NCBI RefSeq assembly: GCF_004362715.1
Contig: NZ_SNYC01000007.1
Coordinates: 186,001-250,000 of the forward strand
Direction: 5' to 3'
Origin: Pedobacter metabolipauper
GTDB taxonomy: Bacteria > Bacteroidota > Bacteroidia > Sphingobacteriales > Sphingobacteriaceae
Length of the DNA: 64,000 nt
How positions within the stretch are numbered: the stretch's first letter is position 1; the number at the start of each line of letters is the position of its first letter. The position numbers and the translations under genes are program-made. This document shows, in pieces, positions 43,428 to 50,930 of this stretch. A model generated the notes under the pieces. It worked only from the letters and a program-made list of their open reading frames with translations. It searched no databases and was not told the DNA's origin.

Positions 43428-46382
43428 TTATTTGTTTTTACCCAGGTCAATTACGATAGGGGTAGAGATACATAATGAAGAATAAGTACCGATCACACGA
43501 CCGATCAACAAGGCAAATATAAAGCCTCTGATGCTGGCACCACCGAAAATAAAGATCACCAACAATACAAAGAATACGGTTAATGAAGTTAAGATGGTAC
43601 GACTTAAGGTACTGTTCAATGCGAAATTGATTAGTTTATTACGTTCTTCACCATGAAGATCTTCTTTACCGCTTTCTGCAAGTTTTTCACGGATCCTGTC
43701 AAATACAACCACTGTTTCTGTCATGGTGTATCCCATTACGGTTAATATTGCCGCGATGAAATCCTGTCCGATCTCTAATGAGAATGGCATAACTCCATCC
43801 AGAATGGTATAGAATGACAATACCAGTAAAACATCATGGAAGAGGGCAATTACAGCACCTAAACCGTAGTTTAATTTTTTAAACCTCACTACGATATAGA
43901 AGAACATCACTAAACAAGAGAATAAGATTGCTCCGTAAGCTCCGTAAACGATGTCACTTGCAATGATAGGACCAACCTTTTCATTACTTTCAATGGTATA
44001 CTTAACACCAGTTTTAGCCAATCCTGCTTTTAACGCATTTTCGACAATCTTATCCGCTTTAGTATCCGGATCTGTAATGTGGAAAGTAGTGGTGATCTTT
44101 AATTCATTATCAGCACCTGCGGTTTTAACGATGGTCTCTGATTCAGGGAATACAGCGGTTAACTGAGATTTTACATCTTCAGTATCCATTCCTTTATCAA
44201 AATGAACGATGTATGTTCTGCCACCTTTAAAGTCAATACCCAGATTTAAGCCGCCGTTTTTGAAATAGAAGATAAAACCAAGTATAATGATTGCTGATGA
44301 AATGATATAATAGATCTTTCTGCGTCCAACGAAGTCAAAAGCAATGTTTTTGAAAGCGTGAATGGTTACACTGTTTCCAAACGTAATGTCTACTTTTTTA
44401 TCAAGCAGGAATTCAAATACCAAACGGGAGATCAGTACCGCACAGAATAATGAAGATAAGATACCGATACATAGCGTGGTTGCAAAACCCTGAACAGGTC
44501 CGGTACCAAATATGTAAAGGATCACACCCAATACCAATACGGTTACGTTTGAATCGATGATTGAAGACATGGCATGTTTAAAACCTTCACGGATTGCAAC
44601 TGGTGTTGGCTTACCTAAGGTTAATTCTTCACGTACCCGTTCAAAGATCAGGATGTTTGCATCAACAGAAAGACCAATTACCAACACGATACCGGCAATA
44701 CCAGGCAAGGTTAGTACAGCTCCCAGTGATACCAATATTCCCATAATGAAGAACAAGTTGATTACAAGTGCCAGGTTAGCAACCCAACCTGCTTTATTGT
44801 AATATAAAGCCATAAAGATCAGGATCACCACAAACGCAAGTACGAATGAAAGTAAGCCGTTATCAATAGCTTCCTGTCCTAAAGACGGACCAACCACAAA
44901 CTCACCTACAATCCTTGCAGGGGCAGGAAGTTTACCTGCTTTTAAGATATTGGCTAAATCCTGTGTATCATTTACGGTAAAGTTACCGGTAATTGAAGAG
45001 CTTCCGTTAGGAATCTCATCTTGTACGGTAGGGGCAGAGTAAACTGCATTGTCCAATACAATGGCAATTGATTTTTTATTGTTTGGATCTGCTGAAGCTT
45101 CAGCAGTAATTTTTTTCCACTTGATAGAACCTTCACCAGTCATCCTCATGGTTACCTCAGGTTTGTTGCCATCCTGGAAGTCTGCACGGGCATCGCTGAT
45201 CGCATCACCAGAAAGATCTGGCTTACCATCAGTAGAAGTTACTTTAATGGCATACAGTTCAAAAACTTTAGCACCACCAGATATAGAGATATCCATTGGC
45301 TTAACGCTCCACATGAATTTGTAGCTCTGAGGAATGATCGATGCAATTTCAGGTCTTCTGAAATAAGCGTTTACCTTTGAAGTATCTTTTTGAGCAACCC
45401 AACCCACTACGGGTCCCGGACGTAAAGATTGCTGTCCGTTTTCGCCCTGGAAGGTAGGGATATTTAAAACTGCGAATAAAGGATTCGATTTGGTGAGTTC
45501 CTGTGTTTTAACCGCCGAAGAGTCTTTAGCATCATTGGTTTTTGCAAGACCGGCTAATTTACTTCCTGATTTTGCAGCAGTATCTGTTGTTCCGGCAGCC
45601 GGAGCTTCAACTTTTAAGGTTGATGCCAGTGTTTTGTTGATGTTTTCTAATACGGAATATACTTCTTCGTTGTTGTAAACTTTCCAGAACTGCAATTCTG
45701 CAGAACCTTGTAAAAGTTTATGAACCCTTTCAATATCCTGAACACCCGGCATTTCAATCAGGATCCGGTTGGTGCCTTCTTGTTTCTGCATATTCGGGCT
45801 CACTACACCAAATCCATCAATACGGCTTCTGATGATAATGAATGAGCGGTCAATTGCACTGGTTGCTTCTTTAGATAAAAAGGTTTTTACCTCAGAATTG
45901 GTTGCATTTGGTTTGATAACCGTTGCATTGTCCTGGTTAGAGAAGAAGTCAGCAAGTTTTACATTCGGAGAAAGTTTTTCAAATTCATTTACAAATAAGG
46001 CGATGAAATCTTTACCACCAGCATTCAGTTGCGTTTGAGCAAGAGAAAGTGCTTTGTTAAAGTTAGCATCATCAGTATTGTTTGCTAATGATTTAACCAA
46101 TTCTGCTAACGATATCTCCATCGTTACGTTCATACCACCTTTAAGGTCTAGCCCAAGGTTAATTTCTTTTTCTTTACAGAACTGATAGTTAAATCCAAAT
46201 ACAGGATAAACTGGTACTGTTGCCATAGAGTCCAGGTAAGCCTTTTCTTTGATTGGATCACCTTTGGCGTGAGCTTTTGCGTCTTTTTCAACTTTCGATG
46301 TGACGAAGTTGAATGAGAGAGAATACACACAGACAATACCTAATAGTATTGCCATAAATTTAATAAAACCTTTACCCTGCAT
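43428..46382 (-). CDS. secDF: Protein translocase SecDF, fused subunits
   Basis: 984 residues, SecD and SecF in one chain as in most Bacteroidota. The SecD half has LGLDLKGGMNVTMEIS and a large periplasmic P1 domain with a low-complexity insert around residues 270-310, then RND-type helices (ILIFERVREEL). The SecF half starts near residue 695 (IAFDFVGRRKIYYIIS) with LGIDFKGGRTY and VVFDRIREKLAE. It uses the proton gradient to pull exported proteins across the inner membrane. Works with YajC at 28102. Confidence 0.95.
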   Translation of the reverse strand: MQGKGFIKFMAILLGIVCVYSLSFNFVTSKVEKDAKAHAKGDPIKEKAYLDSMATVPVYPVFGFNYQFCKEKEINLGLDLKGGMNVTMEISLAELVKSLANNTDDANFNKALSLAQTQLNAGGKDFIALFVNEFEKLSPNVKLADFFSNQDNATVIKPNATNSEVKTFLSKEATSAIDRSFIIIRSRIDGFGVVSPNMQKQEGTNRILIEMPGVQDIERVHKLLQGSAELQFWKVYNNEEVYSVLENINKTLASTLKVEAPAAGTTDTAAKSGSKLAGLAKTNDAKDSSAVKTQELTKSNPLFAVLNIPTFQGENGQQSLRPGPVVGWVAQKDTSKVNAYFRRPEIASIIPQSYKFMWSVKPMDISISGGAKVFELYAIKVTSTDGKPDLSGDAISDARADFQDGNKPEVTMRMTGEGSIKWKKITAEASADPNNKKSIAIVLDNAVYSAPTVQDEIPNGSSSITGNFTVNDTQDLANILKAGKLPAPARIVGEFVVGPSLGQEAIDNGLLSFVLAFVVILIFMALYYNKAGWVANLALVINLFFIMGILVSLGAVLTLPGIAGIVLVIGLSVDANILIFERVREELTLGKPTPVAIREGFKHAMSSIIDSNVTVLVLGVILYIFGTGPVQGFATTLCIGILSSLFCAVLISRLVFEFLLDKKVDITFGNSVTIHAFKNIAFDFVGRRKIYYIISSAIIILGFIFYFKNGGLNLGIDFKGGRTYIVHFDKGMDTEDVKSQLTAVFPESETIVKTAGADNELKITTTFHITDPDTKADKIVENALKAGLAKTGVKYTIESNEKVGPIIASDIVYGAYGAILFSCLVMFFYIVVRFKKLNYGLGAVIALFHDVLLVLSFYTILDGVMPFSLEIGQDFIAAILTVMGYTMTETVVVFDRIREKLAESGKEDLHGEERNKLINFALNSTLSRTILTSLTVFFVLLVIFIFGGASIRGFIFALLIGRVIGTYSSLCISTPIVIDLGKNK

Positions 46383-46495
46383 TTGTTTGTAATTATTAGT
46401 CTATATAAGCTATATATTTTTTTAACAAGTCGGCAAATCTAATTATTTTTTTAATTAATAGACCACGTTGTTAAAGTTTTTATTATGGTGCTGTA

Positions 46496-46981
46496 CTATT
46501 TGCGTTCCAGTGTTGCAAATGTGTATGCCACCTTGTTTTTTTCATCTGGCTGATGTTTTTCGGAACTGATCTCTTTCCATACATTAGGATCTATCTCAGG
46601 AAAGAAGGTATCTGCTGAATAGCTTTCGTGTACCCTGGTGAGGTATATCCGGTCTGTTTTGCCCAATGCCTGCCTATAGATCTCTGCACCGCCAACAATA
46701 AATACTTCATCATCCTTGCTGCAAAGCTCCAGCGCCTGGTCTAATGTATTCGTTACTTCGGCCCCTGGAATGCTGAGATCCGTATTCCTTGTAATTACGA
46801 TGTTACGTCTGTTTGGCAAAGGCTTGCCAATAGAGTCAAACGTTTTACGGCCCATAATGATCGTATGGTGGTTGGTAATGTCTTTAAAATGCTTTAAATC
46901 TGTCGGTAAATACCATAACAACTGGTTGTCCTTACCAATGGCATTATTCTCAGCAATGGCAACTACTATGGTTACGATCAT
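46496..46981 (-). CDS. folA: Dihydrofolate reductase
   Basis: 161 residues. IGKDNQLLWYLPTDLKHFK, GRKTFDSIGKPLPNRRNIVI and VFIVGGAEIYRQAL are DHFR motifs. It restores tetrahydrofolate from dihydrofolate using NADPH, and so recycles the product of the thymidylate synthase encoded just before it; the two genes overlap by 4 bp and form a thyA-folA operon. Confidence 0.96.
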   Translation of the reverse strand: MIVTIVVAIAENNAIGKDNQLLWYLPTDLKHFKDITNHHTIIMGRKTFDSIGKPLPNRRNIVITRNTDLSIPGAEVTNTLDQALELCSKDDEVFIVGGAEIYRQALGKTDRIYLTRVHESYSADTFFPEIDPNVWKEISSEKHQPDEKNKVAYTFATLERK

Positions 46982-47772
46982 ACGGCAACAGCTCCTTTAA
47001 TGTGCGGATGTGGTTCATAACCTGTTAAATTGAAGTCTTCGAATTTAAAGTCGAAGATGTTCTTTACTTCAGGATTAATTTCCATGACCGGTAATTTCTT
47101 TGATTCCCTGCTCAGCTGGAGTTTGGATTGCTCAATATGATTGTTGTACAAATGTGCATCACCAAGCGTGTGTATAAAATCCCCATAGGCCAGTCCGCAT
47201 ACCTGCGCAACCATCATGGTTAATAACGCATACGATGCAATATTGAACGGGACGCCTAAAAATATATCGGCACTTCTCTGGTAAAGCTGGCAGCTCAGTT
47301 TTCCGTCTGCCACATAAAATTGAAAGAAGGCGTGGCATGGGGGTAGGGCCATATGTCCAATATCGGCAACATTCCATGCGGATACAATGATCCTTCTGGA
47401 GTCCGGGTTATTTTTAATGGTATCAATGATCTGGCTGATCTGATCGATGTGTGTTCCATCGGGAGCAGGCCATGATCTCCATTGAGAACCATATACGGGG
47501 CCAAGGTTTCCGTTTTCATCAGCCCATTCATCCCAGATCTTTACACCATTTTCTTTTAGATACTGAATGTTGGTATCTCCGCTTAAAAACCAGATCAACT
47601 CATGAATGATTGATTTAAGGTGCAGTTTTTTAGTGGTAACCATAGGGAAGCCCTCCTGCAGGTTAAAACGCATCTGGTAACCAAACACGCTAATGGTGCC
47701 TGTACCTGTACGATCATGTTTTTGTGTGCCATGATCCAGCACATGCTGCATTAAATCTAAATATTGTTTCAT
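46978..47772 (-). CDS. thyA: Thymidylate synthase
   Basis: 264 residues, the E. coli ThyA length. Nucleophile Cys146 lies in MALPPCHAFFQFY; DRTGTGTISVFG, RSADIFLGVPFNIASYA and the C-terminal KGAVAV are all present. It methylates dUMP to dTMP using methylene-tetrahydrofolate. First gene of the thyA-folA pair, with a TAnnTTTG box 41 bp upstream on its strand. Confidence 0.97.
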   Translation of the reverse strand: MKQYLDLMQHVLDHGTQKHDRTGTGTISVFGYQMRFNLQEGFPMVTTKKLHLKSIIHELIWFLSGDTNIQYLKENGVKIWDEWADENGNLGPVYGSQWRSWPAPDGTHIDQISQIIDTIKNNPDSRRIIVSAWNVADIGHMALPPCHAFFQFYVADGKLSCQLYQRSADIFLGVPFNIASYALLTMMVAQVCGLAYGDFIHTLGDAHLYNNHIEQSKLQLSRESKKLPVMEINPEVKNIFDFKFEDFNLTGYEPHPHIKGAVAV

Positions 47773-47813
47773 CGAATGGTTTAAACAGATGGCAAATGTT
47801 AAATATACACCTG

Positions 47814-47821
47814 CAAAGCTA
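47814..47821 (-). promoter_or_regulatory. Predicted -7 box for thyA (TAGCTTTG on the minus strand)
   Basis: Exact TAnnTTTG match reading leftward, 41 bp before the thyA ATG. Confidence 0.5.
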
Positions 47822-47951
47822 AAAACTTTGTAGTCAAAAATTCAGTTTCTCACAAAAATAAGCAGCGGCAATTTGAATAGATCAATAGAGGTGTAAAGCG
47901 AATTCAGGAAAATAAGACACAGTGTATGGCTTGGGACTGAGTTGCTCAGGA

Positions 47952-48089
47952 GTTCGGGTAGCGTAGTACCCTTATTCACGTCTCCTTCACACCTTGCTCA
48001 CATTTAGTTCACAAAAAGGTACCTTTTTGTGAAGAAGAAGTGAATGAGACGTGTATAGTGTGAGGAGATGACCTTAACACAACCCGAAC
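47952..48089. repeat. 138-bp imperfect inverted repeat with 11-bp internal periodicity
   Basis: Two 69-bp arms meet at 48020/48021. The outer ends GTTCGGGT/ACCCGAAC match, and the innermost 26 bp (48008-48033) form a perfect palindrome centred on GGTACC. The left arm repeats TCAC at 47976, 47987, 47998 and 48009, exactly every 11 bp; the right arm mirrors it with GTGA at 48029 and 48040 and GTGT at 48051. CACGTCTC and GAGACGTG also match but are displaced by 11 bp, as if repeat units slipped. Confidence 0.8.
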
Positions 48090-48212
48090 AGTTATGCTGC
48101 TCAACCTGGATCGTTTGCGCTCAATTTCACAAAAATATGGCTTCAAACCTGCAGAAAAAACGCTGAATATTTAAAATTTCCCGGTAAATAACATTTGGCC
48201 TTGATGATTTTG

Positions 48213-48220
48213 TAAGTTTG
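48213..48220 (+). promoter_or_regulatory. Predicted -7 box for ispE (TAAGTTTG)
   Basis: Exact TAnnTTTG match, 15 bp before the ispE ATG; TTTG at 48194-48197 is a possible -33 element with short spacing. The leader would be only about 10 nt. Confidence 0.6.
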
Positions 48221-48235
48221 CAGAAAAATAGACAG

Positions 48236-49039
48236 ATGCTTGCTTTTGCAAATGCCAAGATAAACCTTGGTTTGAACGTTATAGAAAAAAGGACGGACGG
48301 TTATCACAATCTTGAAACTGTTTTTTATCCGGTTAAATTGTATGATGTAATTGAAATTACGGACGCACCGCAAACCCGTTGTTTCATCAAAGGTATTGAC
48401 ATACCAGGTGGTACTACAGATAACATTTGCCTGAAAGCTTATCAACTGCTTAAAAATGATTTTGATCTTCCTCCGCAGCAAATTACCCTGCTTAAGAACA
48501 TTCCGGTAGGAGCAGGTCTTGGTGGCGGCTCCTCTGATGCTGCATTCCTGATTAAGCTGCTAAACACGAAATTCAACCTGTCTTTATCTGATCTTCAAAT
48601 GGAAGCATATGCGGGAAAGCTTGGAGCAGATTGCCCGTTCTTTATTCGCAATAAGCCAGTTTTTGCTACAGGAATAGGTGATGTATTCAGTCCGATTGAA
48701 ATAGAACTGTCAAATTATTACATCGTTCTGGTAAAACCAGCGGTTCACGTATCTACTGCGGATGCATACCATGGAATAAAGCCAATGGATGCTATTACTT
48801 CGCTAAAAGATTTAATACATTTGCCGTTGAAGGACTGGAAATCAAATTTAAAGAATGATTTTGAAAATACCGTATTTTCAAAATATCCTGAAATTGAACG
48901 GGTAAAAAACGAGCTGTATCGTTCAGGCGCATTGTTTGCGGCCATGAGTGGAAGCGGTTCCTGCGTTTTTGCGGTGTTTGATCAGGACATCAAACTTCCT
49001 GAACTTGAAAAAAATAACAAAGTATTTTACAACGTATAG
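48236..49039 (+). CDS. ispE: 4-diphosphocytidyl-2-C-methyl-D-erythritol kinase
   Basis: 267 residues from the ATG at 48236 (MLAFANAKINLGLNV, the usual IspE start). A TTG 18 bp upstream is in frame but lies within the -7 box. The GHMP-kinase ATP loop is PVGAGLGGGSSDAAF, and MSGSGSCVFAVF is the C-terminal glycine motif. It phosphorylates the 2-hydroxyl of CDP-methylerythritol in the MEP isoprenoid pathway. Likely co-transcribed with osmC. Confidence 0.94.
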   Translation: MLAFANAKINLGLNVIEKRTDGYHNLETVFYPVKLYDVIEITDAPQTRCFIKGIDIPGGTTDNICLKAYQLLKNDFDLPPQQITLLKNIPVGAGLGGGSSDAAFLIKLLNTKFNLSLSDLQMEAYAGKLGADCPFFIRNKPVFATGIGDVFSPIEIELSNYYIVLVKPAVHVSTADAYHGIKPMDAITSLKDLIHLPLKDWKSNLKNDFENTVFSKYPEIERVKNELYRSGALFAAMSGSGSCVFAVFDQDIKLPELEKNNKVFYNV

Positions 49040-49068
49040 TCAGCTATACAGATCTTAATAACATAACG

Positions 49069-49488
49069 ATGGAGATTAACCTGGTACGCAAAAACAATAA
49101 ATTCAATTTTGAGGCGGAGAATGCTATGGGCCAAAAAGTTGAGATCGACGCTAAACCGGAAATAGGCGGTGAAGGCAAAGGTTTCAGACCAATGGAAATG
49201 CTGCTTGTTGGTCTTGGTGGCTGCAGTGGTATTGATATGGTCAATGTGCTGAATAAACAAAAAGAACCATTGGATGATATTAAGATCACCATAAACGCAA
49301 CACGTAAAGACGAAGAGATGCCGCCAATATTTGATGTGATCGACATTCATTTTAATCTTTATGGTGCATTAAATGCACAGAAAGTAGAAAGGGCACTGGC
49401 CTTAACTTTCGAAAAATATTGCTCAGTATCCAATATTCTTGGGCGTTCCGCTCAACTTAATTTCTCATATACCATACATCAAAACTAA
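49069..49488 (+). CDS. OsmC/Ohr-family protein
   Basis: 139 residues. OsmC fold: KGFRPMEMLLVGLGGCSGIDMVNVL holds the first conserved Cys and the long central helix, and the second Cys is in LTFEKYCSVSNIL. These two thiols reduce organic peroxides in the family. The group with GLGGCSGIDM is the YhfA-like subset whose true substrate is less clear. metZ follows one base after the stop. Confidence 0.9.
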   Translation: MEINLVRKNNKFNFEAENAMGQKVEIDAKPEIGGEGKGFRPMEMLLVGLGGCSGIDMVNVLNKQKEPLDDIKITINATRKDEEMPPIFDVIDIHFNLYGALNAQKVERALALTFEKYCSVSNILGRSAQLNFSYTIHQN

Positions 49489-49489
49489 C

Positions 49490-50656
49490 ATGCAAGAAGA
49501 TAATTTCGAAACCTTAGCCATACGTTTACAAGCAGAAAGAACCCAGTTTAAAGAACATTCCGTTCCGTTATACCTCACTTCGAGTTATAAATTTGATGAT
49601 GCTGAGGAGATGCGTGCACTTTTCGCCAATGAGAAGGAAGGAAATGTATATAGCCGGTACGCCAACCCGAATACTACAGAGCTGATTGATAAAATGGCCG
49701 TTTTAGAAGGAGCAGAGACCGGCTGGGTAACCGCTACCGGGATGGCTGCGATATTTACCACATTTGCGGCATTCCTTAAATCCGGCGACCATGTGCTTTC
49801 CAGCCGTTCGGTTTTTGGTTCTACTCACCAGCTTTTAAACGGGATCTTTCCCAAATGGGGGATCAGCTATACGTATGCCGACCTCGATAACCTGGAGCAA
49901 TGGGAAAATGGAATACAGCCGAACACAAAAATGATCTTTGTGGAAACCCCTTCCAATCCTGGTATTGATATTATTGACCTGGAGTGGCTGGCCGGACTTG
50001 CAAAGAAACACAACATCCTCTTTGTTGTGGATAACTGTTTTGCTACGCCATATCTGCAGCAACCCATCAAACTCGGTGCAGATATATCGATCCATTCGGC
50101 AACCAAGTTTATTGACGGACAAGGAAGAACATTAGGCGGGGTTATACTTGGCTCTAAAGAATTGATTCTTGAAATTGAAGGGTTTGCCAGGCATAGCGGC
50201 CCGGCGATGTCGCCATTTAATGCCTGGTTGCTGTCTAAAAGTCTGGAAACCCTGGCTGTTCGTATGGACAGACATTGTGAGAACGCATTAAAAGTAGCTA
50301 ACTTTCTGGAAAGTAATGAAGCGGTTAAACAAGTAAGATATCCGTTTCTTCCATCACACCCCCAGTATGAGATCGCTAAAAAGCAGATGAAACAGGGTGG
50401 TGGTATTGTAACGTTCGTAATTGCAGGCGGTGTTACTGCTGCTGCTCAGTTTATGGATAAACTGAAGATGTTCTCCATCTCGGCCAACCTCGGTGATACC
50501 CGTTCAATTGCAACACACCCGGCAACAAGTACGCATTCCAAATTAACTGAGGAAGAAAGATTGCAGGTGGGTATTGAGCAGGGAACAATTCGTCTTTCTA
50601 TCGGTTTAGAACATATTGACGATATTCTCGGTGATATTAAACAAGCGCTTAGCTAA
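49490..50656 (+). CDS. metZ: O-succinylhomoserine sulfhydrylase-type PLP enzyme
   Basis: 388 residues from the ATG at 49490. Cys/Met metabolism PLP fold: SRYANPNTTELIDKMAVLEG, catalytic Lys206 in SIHSATKFIDGQGRTLGG, and the end LSIGLEHIDDILGDI. The GQGR after the Lys fits MetZ-type direct sulfhydrylation of O-succinylhomoserine to homocysteine rather than cystathionine synthesis. Together with the cystathionine beta-synthase gene at 63246 it hints at both direct and reverse transsulfuration. Its stop overlaps the convergent LapA-like gene by 8 bp. Confidence 0.88.
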   Translation: MQEDNFETLAIRLQAERTQFKEHSVPLYLTSSYKFDDAEEMRALFANEKEGNVYSRYANPNTTELIDKMAVLEGAETGWVTATGMAAIFTTFAAFLKSGDHVLSSRSVFGSTHQLLNGIFPKWGISYTYADLDNLEQWENGIQPNTKMIFVETPSNPGIDIIDLEWLAGLAKKHNILFVVDNCFATPYLQQPIKLGADISIHSATKFIDGQGRTLGGVILGSKELILEIEGFARHSGPAMSPFNAWLLSKSLETLAVRMDRHCENALKVANFLESNEAVKQVRYPFLPSHPQYEIAKKQMKQGGGIVTFVIAGGVTAAAQFMDKLKMFSISANLGDTRSIATHPATSTHSKLTEEERLQVGIEQGTIRLSIGLEHIDDILGDIKQALS

Positions 50657-50927
50657 TATAATCGCGGTCTTCATCACTCAATTCATTTCTACGGTCCTCA
50701 GGAGTTTCCTGGGGATTGTTTGTATCATAGGAACTTACCGTAGTTTTAGGCTTCCCGGCCCAATAGCCCAGAATAAAACCGATAAAAGTACAAATACCTA
50801 CGATCACTAATTTCGAGATGTCCTTTTTAACAAAGATCAGGTTGAATTCAACAGCATCTGTATTGAGCATTAAAAAGATGCTGATGATGGCGGTAATTGC
50901 AATGATAAAGATGGTTTTGGCGGTCAT
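50649..50927 (-). CDS. LapA-domain small membrane protein
   Basis: 92 residues: two transmembrane helices (about 4-22 and 40-58, the second IVGICTFIGFILGYWAGK), then a charged, flexible tail rich in Asp, Glu and Arg. This arrangement fits the LapA/DUF1049 family, which in E. coli supports LPS assembly with LapB. Identification rests on topology and the FxGxxxGY pattern, so it is moderate. Its gene follows the leftward metallopeptidase-barrel gene's start region by the same strand order. Confidence 0.72.
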   Translation of the reverse strand: MTAKTIFIIAITAIISIFLMLNTDAVEFNLIFVKKDISKLVIVGICTFIGFILGYWAGKPKTTVSSYDTNNPQETPEDRRNELSDEDRDYIS

Positions 50928-50930
50928 GGT

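Larger units (their letters stand above)
47773..48235. other. 463-bp non-coding region between thyA and ispE
   Basis: No supported gene. Its centre carries the 138-bp inverted repeat at 47952-48089. The region also has an 11-bp direct repeat TCACAAAAATA at 47850-47860 and 48127-48137, on either side of the inverted repeat. The outer ends hold the predicted promoters of thyA and ispE. Confidence 0.7.

Noticed and set aside
43428..46382. Several long antisense open frames opposite secDF
   Set aside because: They follow the strong codon bias of secDF on the opposite strand and lack any family features.
46430..46455. AT-only hairpin downstream of folA
   Set aside because: Stem of A-T pairs only and no clear loop or T run position; too weak to call.
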